Shown here piece by piece: positions 37,174 through 45,646 of a stretch of DNA of 64,000 nucleotides. The DNA lies in assembly GCF_004135585.1 (NCBI RefSeq), contig NZ_CP035501.1:2737501-2801500 (forward strand). Reading direction: 5' to 3'. The position numbers and the translations under genes are program-made. Every line of letters starts with the position of its first letter. The stretch's first letter is position 1. The notes under the pieces are model-generated. The model saw only the letters and a program-made list of their open reading frames with translations. It was not told where the DNA came from and searched no databases. Source of the DNA: Sphingosinicella sp. BN140058. GTDB taxonomy: Bacteria > Pseudomonadota > Alphaproteobacteria > Sphingomonadales > Sphingomonadaceae.

Positions 37174-37341
37174 ATGAGGCAAGTCAACGCCGAGGGATCA
37201 GTACTCCTGGTCGGTTTAGGCCTCCTCATCGTCGTTGCCGAGCGTCTTGAGGGTCGTCAAGACTTCCTGTTCTGGTCAGGAGTCGTTTTCGCCGTCGTTG
37301 GCATCGCTGCCCTTTCACCATGGGGAGGTCGGTTGCGCTAG
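37174..37341 (+). CDS. Small two-TM membrane protein
   Basis: 55 residues (MRQVNAEGSVLLVGLGLLIVVAE... ending SPWGGRLR) with a GCAGGAG ribosome site 8 bp upstream. Two hydrophobic helices (VLLVGLGLLIVVA and FWSGVVFAVVGIAAL) are joined by a charged loop ERLEGRQD. It lies 76 bp after the nuclease gene on the same strand. Small 2-TM proteins in defence islands are often effectors or immunity partners, but nothing more can be said from sequence. Confidence 0.55.
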   Translation: MRQVNAEGSVLLVGLGLLIVVAERLEGRQDFLFWSGVVFAVVGIAALSPWGGRLR

Positions 37342-37770
37342 TCTGGCTCAATCCGTCGAGCCATACGAGGTACCGGCTGAGGGACCAAAGAGACTGCGTC
37401 CATGGTCTTTCTTCATTCACCGGCGCGTGTGCGAACCGACAGCTCAGCGCCAGTCTCGGACGCTCGACTCGCGGAAACTTGATCCCAAAAGCGGCCTTTC
37501 GTTCACACGGCTCGAACGACAAACCTGGTCGAAACCGACCCGTCAGGTTATGGTTGACGGCGCATGTGAACGGCTATTCATTCAAAATCCCCGCAGGAGC
37601 TGCCAAATTTCGTCAATGGTGATTTACGGCTCGGCCGCCGCCGGGCGCCTGAAGCATCCACGAAGGTCCTTCGACCTGATTCCGCGCGCAGCCCGCCACT
37701 TGGAAGACCGCCCCATCGCTCGCGACCAACAGCCGTCGACCGCCAGGCTCCCACCCGCTATCCTGCGGAG
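37342..37770. other. Gap without a supported gene
   Basis: About 430 bp upstream of the SLATT-like/nucleotidyltransferase gene. A long open frame crosses it but its product is low-complexity Arg/Ser/Pro with no ribosome site. No repeat or terminator was recognised. Confidence 0.45.
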
Positions 37771-38985
37771 ATGACAATCAAGGACCTGCGCTTGCCCGAC
37801 CAATCGAGAGGCCCACGCCGATTTGCGCTGATCTCATGGACGACGACCCAGGTGGTTCAGCCGCCCCAGGTCGAGGGACGTCAAGAGAGCAGGATCGAGG
37901 ACTACCTTAAGAAGGCGACCCTGCTTAAGCAGATTATGTCGAACAAGGCGCGGCGATACCGTGTTATCAACGCGGCGCAGAACATCGCCACAGTCGCCGT
38001 CTCGTCGCTCCTCCTCTTCATCGGGTTCTCGGGCCTCGACAAGATCACCCTTTATCTCTCTTGGTTCCATTCAGTCAGCCGCCAAGGGGCCGAGTTCACG
38101 TTCAACCTTCTGGTGTTCGCACTCTTCGTCGTCGGCGTGCTGCATCTTGTCTTCCGGTTCGCCGAGAAGCAGTCCTCCGCAGAGAAGGGCATTGCGGCCT
38201 TGGCCGCGCTGGCGAACGAGATCGAGGACACCATTACCTCGAAGGGCAACCTCGTGATCAGCGAGGGCCCGGCGAGGGTCGACCTCGTGCGCACGCGATA
38301 TGAGGCGATAGCGGAGAACCTGCCGGCAAATTCGGACCGCGAGTTTCTACGCGCCAAGCGGGACCTCGCCACCAAGGAGAGCCGGAGGCCGACGATCACG
38401 ATCAGTCCCCAGCAACTGTTCGACAGGAAGCAGCAGCAGCGGATCGTCTCGTCAATCGCGCTGGGGTCCCGCGCTATCGTGGACGCGCTGGTCGCACTTC
38501 GCAGCACCGACAAGGCGCTCTACCTCGGCGGCGGCATGATCCGCAACGCCGTGTGGGACCACCTGCACGGATACGGCTCACCAACGCCCGGCGACGACGT
38601 GGACGTGATCCACTTCGACTCGGCCGATACGGAGAAGCGGCACGACGAGGCCATCCGGGTGCGCCTCACTTCACTCGTCCCAAATGCGAGGTGGTCCGTG
38701 AAGAACCAAGCCCGCATGCACTCGGTCAACAGGGAGCCACCGTATTCCTCTATCGAGGACGCGATTTCAAGATGGCCGGAGACGGCCACCGCCTTCGTCG
38801 CGCGCCTGGACGAAACCGGGCGCATCGAGTTCGTCGCGCCATACGGCTTTGACGACCTGCTCCGGCTCCTGATCACCAACACGCCTCCCTTTGCAGCCAG
38901 AGTGGACGTGATCCGCAGGAGGGCCGAGGAAAAGCAATGGCAGCGTCTGTGGCCGCGGCTGCGCCTCCTGCTACCGAGCGACTGA
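37771..38985 (+). CDS. SLATT-like two-TM protein fused to a PF06042-type nucleotidyltransferase
   Basis: 404 residues. Residues 40-205: a cytoplasmic helix (RIEDYLKKATLLKQIMSNKARRYR), two TM helices (about 71-88 and 110-128), then a helical segment RYEAIAENLPANSDREFLRAKRDL, the layout of SLATT effector domains. Residues 225-404 match the nucleotidyltransferase family PF06042: LYLGGGMIRNAVWDHLHGYG, the metal motif DDVDVIHFD (275-283), WSVKNQARMH and FVAPYGFDDLLRL. SLATT domains are thought to perforate membranes in nucleotide-signalling defence systems. The TM and NTase assignments are strong; the SLATT label and defence role are inference. Confidence 0.75.
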   Translation: MTIKDLRLPDQSRGPRRFALISWTTTQVVQPPQVEGRQESRIEDYLKKATLLKQIMSNKARRYRVINAAQNIATVAVSSLLLFIGFSGLDKITLYLSWFHSVSRQGAEFTFNLLVFALFVVGVLHLVFRFAEKQSSAEKGIAALAALANEIEDTITSKGNLVISEGPARVDLVRTRYEAIAENLPANSDREFLRAKRDLATKESRRPTITISPQQLFDRKQQQRIVSSIALGSRAIVDALVALRSTDKALYLGGGMIRNAVWDHLHGYGSPTPGDDVDVIHFDSADTEKRHDEAIRVRLTSLVPNARWSVKNQARMHSVNREPPYSSIEDAISRWPETATAFVARLDETGRIEFVAPYGFDDLLRLLITNTPPFAARVDVIRRRAEEKQWQRLWPRLRLLLPSD

Positions 38986-39009
38986 GGCGAACGAGGCAAG
39001 GTCGCCGTT

Positions 39010-39103
39010 ACGGTGCCACTCCACTCAATTCACCCGGCGGCAAGCTGGTGGCGGTGAGAAGACTCGTGCGCAACGTGAGAGCAAATGGGTGGAGTTGCAC
39101 CGT
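39010..39103 (+). repeat. 93-bp repeat with inverted ends, copy 2
   Basis: It begins ACGGTGCCACTCCACTCA and ends TGGGTGGAGTTGCACCGT, again mutually inverted, with the same interior as copy 1 (GGCGGCAAGCTGGTGG...GAGAAGACTCGTGCGC). An extra right-end-like motif, AAGTGGAGTCGCACGGC, follows at about 39113. Copies 1 and 2 are direct repeats around the nuclease and nucleotidyltransferase genes. Confidence 0.65.
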
Positions 39104-39237
39104 ATCGCAAATAAGTGGAGTCGCACGGCATTTCCCACCTTCTGCGCTGCGGTAGAACGACATCAACCCTCTTGGATGATTGCAACCACGCAAGTGCCTG
39201 ATATTTCAAACTTGAGGAAGACAGATACGAATAGCCG

Positions 39238-41136
39238 ATGCCAAAACGATCACGATCGCACGAACTCGAGGAACTGTCCGTCGCACGATTCAACGCGCTG
39301 CTGCCCGCGAAGTGGGTGTCGCGCGCTAAGCTGCCCGACTATGGCATCGATCGGGAGGTGGAGGTATTTGATGAGGAAGGCAACTCGACCGGCTTGACCT
39401 TCTTGGTGCAGCTACGGGCGACGGACAGCGCCGAGCTCGGGGACCGAGTCGTGCTTGAGACCGACGAGCTCGATTATTATCGCCAACTCGACCTTCCGGT
39501 GATCGTTGCGCGCTACAGCAGCCTTTACGACAGCTTCTTCTGGCAATGGGATATTACGATCCGCTCGCGGGTCCGGCCCAAGGAAGGCCAATCTAGCGTC
39601 ACCTACCGATACAAGAAGACGGAGCTGTGGGGCGAGGCGACGCCAGCCGCGATCCGTCGGACGCTGGAGGTACGGCGTGCGCTCTCCTCCTATCCGCAAG
39701 GCGCGGCGGTGCCGGTGCGGCTCGATCTTTCGCGGCTTCCTCCGGAAATGCACTATGCGACCGAGCGGGTGCTGGGCCAAGCGATCGCCCATTGCGCTGG
39801 CGTGCTGACGCGTCCACGCGATACCCGGCTGGTCCAAGTGGATATCGTACCGGAAGTCGATTTCCTTGCCGTACGGATAGACACGATCGCCTCCGTGACC
39901 TTTGACCTGCCAAGTGCCGACGCCGGTCTCATCGCCAACTCGGCGCTGTAAGCGCTGGTCCGCTTGTTCCTGGAAGGAGGCTTGGTCCGACAGGCGGAGA
40001 CGATTGCGCGAGCCATTGTTCAGCGCGGCGCTGCGCATCCAAGCGACGACCTCGCTCTCACTGCTTGCCAAGCGCTTGCCGGCGACCCCGCGGCGATGAT
40101 CGAGCTTGCCATCCTCAACGGCTTCCACCGCCAGACCGTGTCTTATGGCGCGATTCTGTTCGAGATCAGCAGATCAGCGTGCGGCTTGCCGGTGAAGGAT
40201 GCCGCCTGCGATCGGTTCTTCGCGGCCGCTCTCGAAGCCGCCGAGGAAAATGATTCGGCCAGCGTCTCGGCAGTCCATTATTCGATCGCCAACCATTACC
40301 GGCGCCCCGCGACCTATTTGCGTTCGCTGCGGCACTATAACCGAGCGCGACGGCTTCGACCCAGCTATTTGAAAACGGGCTATTTCCTGCGGGATTTGGG
40401 CGGCCTGCTCTACGAGGCGGGTCACCCGCGCTGTGCGGCGGGCGCATATGGCGCGGCACTTGGGTCGAGCAAGGATCCGATGCTTTCCTTTCTACTTGGC
40501 GACGCGCTTTTCCGCGCCGGCGCGCTCGACGCGGCGCAAGTTCAATTCGAAACGGTCGCCACGGAACATCCGGCGGGGGTTGTGGTCCAGGAGGCAACGC
40601 TCAAGCAGCATGTCTGCGCTTGGCTGCGCGACCTAGCGGGACGCGATCGGCTGCCGCTCGAGCGCCGGACGGCCTATGCGGCAATGCGCCCAGACGGCGC
40701 GGAGGTCGCCGAGCAGCTTCGCGCAGTCCTTCGGGAGATCGACGGCCTTAATCCGCTGGCGCATTTCAACCTTGGCATCCATTGCCGCGACGAGCGACGG
40801 CATTGCGATGCTATCCCGCACTTTCTGACATGCGCGTTCATGCAGCCGGGCGACCTGGAGGCCTGGTCCAATGCCGCGATCGGCGCATTCGCCCTTGGCG
40901 ACGCGGAATCGCTGACCGAGATTCTTAGCGTCGCGATCGAGCATAACGGCGCTGACGCCTATGACCGGTTTCGCGTCGACATCGCTGCACAGGGTGCGAG
41001 TGCCGAGGCGCTGACTAAGCTCGACAGCGTGGCCGTCACGCTGATCGCCGAAGCCCAGGCTTCGCATCCGGGCGCGTTCACGATGCGGGTGCTTGACGGC
41101 GACCGCTACGAGGCTTTCACCATCATCGACCCGTGA
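39238..41136 (+). pseudogene. DUF4365-like/TPR protein interrupted by one in-frame TAA
   Basis: Two open frames in the same reading frame are separated by a single TAA at 39949-39951. The first (237 residues) starts with a DUF4365-type nuclease-like domain, YGIDREVEVFDEEGNSTGLTFLVQLRAT; the usual QxK lysine is Arg (R60). The second (about 390 residues) is helical and TPR-like (LGSSKDPMLSFLLGDALFRAGALDAAQVQFETV; NPLAHFNLGIHCRDERRH). Across the stop the sequence reads IANSAL-stop-ALVRLFLEGGLVRQAE, as expected if one CAA became TAA. A GGAAGGAGG just after the stop could allow reinitiation at a TTG, so two polypeptides are possible. Confidence 0.6.
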
Positions 41137-41770
41137 GCGACGCCGACCCACTGAGTTGAACGGCGGGGTATATCCAGGCCGGCGACTAGTCCGGGCCGAC
41201 GTGTTAGCCGTTTTTTTGCTGAGAAAACACACTTAGCCTGCTGCGTAGGTCGGCTCACACGCCGCATCATCGTCAGGGTTGCGCAATCTTCAAATAAAAG
41301 AGCAGGGACACAGTACCTGTTGGAGCCGTGCGGCCCTTGCGCGAAGGATCTGAGGCGCACCGAGTTCGCGGATCCGGAGAGATCGGTAAAGGAGACCTTG
41401 ATACCCTTGGTGGACGTGAATTCGCCGACAGGCATGATCGTGATGAGCTTCGGTGTCCGTTCCATGCCGCAGCGATACGGGGATCGGAGCTCCGGGCGGT
41501 GCGTCCGTTTACGCGCAGGCTTCCTGTGCGACCTCTCGCTGTCATGCGGTCGCGCTGCCGCGTTGACAAGCCTTCGCTAGTCGGAGTTGCCACGAAGGAT
41601 TAAACGAGTGGTCCGGGTTGCTCGAGCTTGCCCGTAAGAGGTCCTAACAGGCGCTAAGAGGCCGCTTTCGGCGTTTCGCGAAGATCCGGCAGCCAATTGC
41701 TCTCGCAAGCCTCAGAGCCAAGGATTGGCGGACGGACAATCGCCTTGTAGCTGGATATGTAGGCGCTCCT
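41137..41770. other. Gap with possible remnant sequence
   Basis: About 630 bp without a convincing gene. On the minus strand near 41330-41465 a short frame reads ITIMPVGEFTSTKGIKVSFTD, faintly like phage capsid/protease-scaffold proteins, but it decays at once into Arg/Ser-rich text. There is a T7 run near 41210 without a good hairpin. Probably degraded DNA. Confidence 0.4.
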
Positions 41771-42631
41771 ATGCTGCCGCTGGAGAAATTGATGACCGAC
41801 GATGCTACGAAAGACGCGATCTTCGAGCGGATTGCCGCACTGAACATCGCTGAGCTTTGCTTCGATTGGCCGCTTTATCGGCGGATCATCACCGGGTTGG
41901 AGGGCTCCAGCTCTCTCGCGCGGCGGCTGCGAGATGACGGGATTGCCGTAGACGCATTCTGCATTCACTGCCGCAAGACTGGAACGTTCAGAAAGGCTTC
42001 GGCTCACACCCGGGTTGCCCCGATGATCACGCAGTCGGTCAGTTCAAATCCCCCTCCTGAGCCATGGCAGACTGTGATTGTACAGTGCACTCGCTGCGGC
42101 TCCGCCTACAGGTTCATGTTCGGGATCTACAAAGGCGGGATTGCAAAGGTCGGCCAGTCTCCGTCCGCCGCCGATATTTTGAGCGCCGATATGACGAGGT
42201 TTGCGGCTCTGCTCGACGACGTCGACCAGCACGAGCTGCGGCAAGCTGCGATGTTGAACGGAGCGGGAGCGACGATCGGCGCACTTGTCTACCTGCGGCG
42301 AATCTTCGAGCGGATGCTTGAACGGCACCGGCAGGAGGCTGAAGATCTCCTCGGGCCAATCGACGGATATGCGACGATGTGGACAGATCAGCGTATTGAG
42401 GCGCTCCGAAGTGTCCTCCCTGCCGAGGTCGTCGCGAACCGGAAGGCATACGCTGTCCTGAGCAAGGCGATTCATGAACTGACCGAGGAGGAAGCGGCGA
42501 AGTACCACGACGTTCTTCGCGCTGTGATCATCAAGATTCTACAAGAGGACATGTCCCGCAGGGAGGATGAGCTGGCGTCCAACGAACTTCGTAACCAGCT
42601 GGCGAAGATCGTCGGCGAGCTCAAGGACTGA
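41771..42631 (+). CDS. Protein of unknown function with a CxxC...CxxC zinc-binding-like segment
   Basis: 286 residues. The first third has C64xxC67 (FCIHCRKTG) and C106xxC109 (VQCTRCGSAY), suggesting a zinc ribbon. The rest is helical: ATIGALVYLRRIFERMLERHRQEAED, then a Glu/Lys-rich C-terminal helix. It is codon-normal and likely real although its start is not certain (a second ATG lies 7 codons in). No family recognised; such layouts are common in accessory-island proteins. Confidence 0.65.
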   Translation: MLPLEKLMTDDATKDAIFERIAALNIAELCFDWPLYRRIITGLEGSSSLARRLRDDGIAVDAFCIHCRKTGTFRKASAHTRVAPMITQSVSSNPPPEPWQTVIVQCTRCGSAYRFMFGIYKGGIAKVGQSPSAADILSADMTRFAALLDDVDQHELRQAAMLNGAGATIGALVYLRRIFERMLERHRQEAEDLLGPIDGYATMWTDQRIEALRSVLPAEVVANRKAYAVLSKAIHELTEEEAAKYHDVLRAVIIKILQEDMSRREDELASNELRNQLAKIVGELKD

Positions 42632-42791
42632 GTGGTCGCCGTTGCGTTCGCGCCGACCAGCCTCTTAATCATACGGGCGACGCGCGGAGTACGGTGAACC
42701 TTGCAGCCGTAGCACGAGCCTTCGGGCTCCGCGATGTGGGGAGATGCAAGACCCACACGCGCGTCGCAATGATCGCAGGGGGGAGATATGA

Positions 42792-43214
42792 ATGGCTTGC
42801 ACACAGCCGGCGGAAGCTTCTCCTCGAGCAAGCTCCAGTTCCAGCTGCTCCAGCTCCAGCTGCTCCAGCTCCAGCTGCTCCCGGTCCGGCTGCAACTCCG
42901 GCCGGCGAAACGACGGTGCACTACATCCAGCTCCAGCCGACACCCTACTTTCACAACCAACGGCGACGCTCATCAGGGGGCTTGCCGTGGCGGGAGCGGT
43001 AATCGTCGCCTTCTTCCAGTTGCGTATCAATCATCGACAAACGGGAATTCAGAGCAGGCAGGCCGACATTCAGAACCGTCAGGCCGGCATCTCAGAGCGA
43101 CAGGTCGGGATCCAGGATTTCCAAGCGGGAATAGCAGAGCGGGATTGGAGTCGCGACATCCGTCCCAAAGTTGACGTCGGTGAACCAGCGCGCCGGGCCG
43201 CGGGTGAACGATGA
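42792..43214 (+). CDS. Small protein with one TM helix and a heptad-repeat tail (start uncertain)
   Basis: 140 residues from an ATG 6 bp after GGGGGAG. The N-terminal 40 residues are a Ser/Cys-rich string produced by a 15-bp tandem repeat and may not be the real start. From about residue 60 a TM helix (LIRGLAVAGAVIVAFFQL) is followed by a repeated motif, RQADIQN, RQAGISE, RQVGIQD, with about 7-residue periodicity, as in a short coiled coil. Other frames across the repeat give a different N-terminus. Function unknown. Confidence 0.5.
   Translation: MACTQPAEASPRASSSSSCSSSSCSSSSCSRSGCNSGRRNDGALHPAPADTLLSQPTATLIRGLAVAGAVIVAFFQLRINHRQTGIQSRQADIQNRQAGISERQVGIQDFQAGIAERDWSRDIRPKVDVGEPARRAAGER
42836..42880 (+). 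repeat. 15-bp tandem repeat, three units
   Basis: CAGCTCCAGCTGCTC occurs three times in tandem (the first with one mismatch) with a degenerate fourth copy after it. It is length-neutral for reading frame and gives different low-complexity peptides in each of the three frames. Confidence 0.8.
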
Positions 43215-43340
43215 TCTGGGGCGGGCAGGGAATTTCGCGCTGAAGTCACCGACGACCTCGGCCATATACTCTTCTACATTAGCGTTTCCGGTACTGACGC
43301 TCCTGCCGCACGGTAGAAGCCCGGTTAGAACAGGCGGAGC

Positions 43341-43964
43341 TTATCCGAAGATGGAGGTGTAGACCCCCGGCCCGAGGATTCCCTTTTCCAAATGTCTCAG
43401 CCGCTCCGCCGTGTACGTCAGAATGTCCGCGACATCGCCCGGCATGATGAAGTCGAACAGCAATGGCTGACCACTCAAGGACGGTTTGATCTCAAAGCGC
43501 TTGCTGTCATCAAAGATCCAGCGGAGGTGGGCCGGATGAGATTTGAGCCGGTTTGCACCTGCCTGGGTGATGTTGAACCTGTTCCCATGGGCCGCTGCGT
43601 TGCGGAGATGGTAAACCAGCTCAAACTCAGGCTGACGGTCGAAATAGGCGTGTGCTGCGAGCATATCTCCTGCAGTGATAAGCGCCCCGGCGTACCACGC
43701 TTTAGAAACGTGCTCTTTTATGGACGGGTGATCCGTAGCAAGAGATAGATAGTGGGGTAGGAGATAGGAGATGCTCGTTCCATCCAGCCTGTTGAGCTTG
43801 GCCTTTACGCCGCCCGCGCCGGCGTCCCCGTAAGCCTCTTCGCCGCTGACCCCGCTCGCTATCAGCGACAACGCATCAGCGGCATAACAACCTTGCGCAA
43901 GCTCAAAGATGGCCTGACCCAGCGCGAATGCACCCGGGAACTGGCTCACAAAACCTGTCGTCAA
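43341..43964 (-). CDS. Putative HEPN-like protein with an Rx4H motif
   Basis: 207 residues from a TTG preceded by AGAGGAGG; the frame extends further upstream only as low-quality sequence. It is mainly helical. FELVYHLRNAAAHGNRFN contains R121-x4-H126, the spacing of the HEPN RNase active site, in a helix as expected. It lies 275 bp from, and divergent to, the Hen1/Pnkp RNA-repair genes. HEPN identity is inferred from the motif and helical context; the motif is short, so RNase activity is uncertain. Confidence 0.55.
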   Translation of the reverse strand: MTTGFVSQFPGAFALGQAIFELAQGCYAADALSLIASGVSGEEAYGDAGAGGVKAKLNRLDGTSISYLLPHYLSLATDHPSIKEHVSKAWYAGALITAGDMLAAHAYFDRQPEFELVYHLRNAAAHGNRFNITQAGANRLKSHPAHLRWIFDDSKRFEIKPSLSGQPLLFDFIMPGDVADILTYTAERLRHLEKGILGPGVYTSIFG

Positions 43965-44202
43965 CGCTAACCTCCTCTGTGCTCCCTTGGCTACTTCGAC
44001 GGGTTGCCCCCCCACCCAATGCCCGCCCTTGACGCCACCCCCCACGCCCGCGATGCTAAGCCATGGCCCAGGCACCGACCCGCAACCCCATTTGCAGCGC
44101 GATCCGCGCGGCGACGTTGCGCGCCTTTGCTCCCTATCCCTATGCCCGCGCTGCGCCATAGTCGAACCGTCCCGCACACCGACCATGACCGCAGCCCCGT
44201 CG

Positions 44203-44224
44203 AGCCCCTCGATGGGGCTTTTTC
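44203..44224 (+). terminator. Intrinsic terminator just before hen1
   Basis: AGCCCC-TCGAT-GGGGCT followed by TTTTT. It lies 16 bp before the hen1 ATG and within a possible 17-codon ORF (from about 44185, stop TGA at 44236-44238) that spans the hairpin, an arrangement like a leader-controlled attenuator. Confidence 0.6.
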
Positions 44225-44239
44225 ATATCCGGACCTGAT

Positions 44240-45646
44240 ATGCTCCTGACCATCACCACCACCCACCGTCCCGCCACCGATCTCGGCTTCCTGCTGATGA
44301 AGCACCCGGACAATGTCCATTCGGTCGAGCTCAGCTTCGGCACGGCGACGCTCTTCTATCCCGAGGCCACCGAGGAACGCTGCACGGCGGCGATCACGCT
44401 CTCCGTCGATCCGGTCGAGCTCGTGCGAGGCAAGGGGCGGATCGAGGACCAATATGTCAACGACCGCCCCTATGCCGCCTCGTCTTTGCTGTCGGTGGCG
44501 CTGGCGCGGCTGCTGGGCACCGCCATGGGCGGCCGGTCCAGGCACCGCCAGGACCTCGCGGAGCAGCCGATCCCGCTGGAGGCCAGGATCACGCCGCTGC
44601 CCGCGCGCGGGGCTGCCGATCTGCTCGCCAGCCTGTTCGAGCCGCTCGGCTATGCCGTGCAGGCGGAGCCGACCCCGCTCGATCCGGCGCATCCCGAATG
44701 GGGCGACAGTTCCTATGTGGCGTTGACGCTGCGCGGCCGCGTGCGGCTCGCCGCCTTGCTGACCCACCTGTTCGTGCTCGTGCCCGTCCTCGACAATGAC
44801 AAACATTATTATGTCGGCGAGGCCGAGGTGGAGAAATTGCTGCGCAAGGGCGCGGGCTGGCTCGAGACCCACCCGGCGCGCGAGCTGATCGTGCGCCGCT
44901 ATCTGCGGGGGCTAGGCGGGCTGGTGCGCAAGGCCAGGTCCCAGCTCGACGAGAGCGTCGAGGCGGAAGAGGCGGAGGAACATGCCCGGCGCGACGCGGC
45001 CGAGGACGTGATCGAGAAGCCGATCCGGCTCAACGACCAGCGCATGGACCGCGTCGTCGCCCTGATCCGCGAGCTTGGCGCGATGAGCGTGCTCGATCTC
45101 GGCTGCGGCGAAGGCCGCCTGCTGCGCGAATTGCTGAAGCTGCCCGGCCTCGGCCGGATCACCGGCGTCGAGGTCGCGCCGCGTGTGCTCGCCGGAGCCG
45201 GCGACCGCCTCAAGCTCGATCACATGCCCGACATCAAGCGCCGCCGCATCGAATTGCTGCAGGGCTCGCTCGTCTATCGCGACGACCGGCTGAAGGGCTT
45301 CGACGCCGCGGCCGTTATCGAGGTGATCGAGCATATGGAGGCGGAGCGCCTGCCCGCGTTCGAGGCGGCGATCTTCGGCCATGCCCGTCCCGGCGCGGTG
45401 ATCGTCACCACGCCCAACCGCGACTACAATGCGCTGTTCGAGAACATGGCGCCGGACGCGCTGCGCCATCCCGATCACCGCTTCGAGTGGAGCCGCGCCG
45501 AGTTCCGCCATTGGGCGGAGAGCGTGGCGCTGGCGCATGGCTATGGCGTGCGCTTCGAGGGGATCGGGACGGAGGATCCGGTTCACGGCTGCCCCACCCA
45601 GCTGGCGGTGTTCACCCGCGCCGAGGATGCGAAGGTGGCGGCATGA
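44240..45646 (+). CDS. hen1: Bacterial Hen1, RNA 3'-terminal ribose 2'-O-methyltransferase
   Basis: 468 residues. The N-terminal half (MLLTITTTHRPATDLGFLLMKHPDNVHSVE) is the Pnkp-activating domain of bacterial Hen1. The C-terminal half is an SAM methyltransferase (VLDLGCGEGRLLREL near residue 284) with the Hen1 metal ligands E/EH in VIEVIEHME and H in HPDHRFEW. It marks repaired RNA 3' ends so that ribotoxin cleavage cannot recur. It overlaps pnkp by 4 bp (ATGA). Confidence 0.95.
   Translation: MLLTITTTHRPATDLGFLLMKHPDNVHSVELSFGTATLFYPEATEERCTAAITLSVDPVELVRGKGRIEDQYVNDRPYAASSLLSVALARLLGTAMGGRSRHRQDLAEQPIPLEARITPLPARGAADLLASLFEPLGYAVQAEPTPLDPAHPEWGDSSYVALTLRGRVRLAALLTHLFVLVPVLDNDKHYYVGEAEVEKLLRKGAGWLETHPARELIVRRYLRGLGGLVRKARSQLDESVEAEEAEEHARRDAAEDVIEKPIRLNDQRMDRVVALIRELGAMSVLDLGCGEGRLLRELLKLPGLGRITGVEVAPRVLAGAGDRLKLDHMPDIKRRRIELLQGSLVYRDDRLKGFDAAAVIEVIEHMEAERLPAFEAAIFGHARPGAVIVTTPNRDYNALFENMAPDALRHPDHRFEWSRAEFRHWAESVALAHGYGVRFEGIGTEDPVHGCPTQLAVFTRAEDAKVAA

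Noticed and set aside
37235..37774. 179-residue plus-strand frame
   Set aside because: Low-complexity Arg/Ser/Pro, no ribosome site, overlaps the better-supported 55-residue gene.
36304..39103. Insertion sequence with transposase
   Set aside because: Repeat ends are present but no transposase-like protein lies between them.
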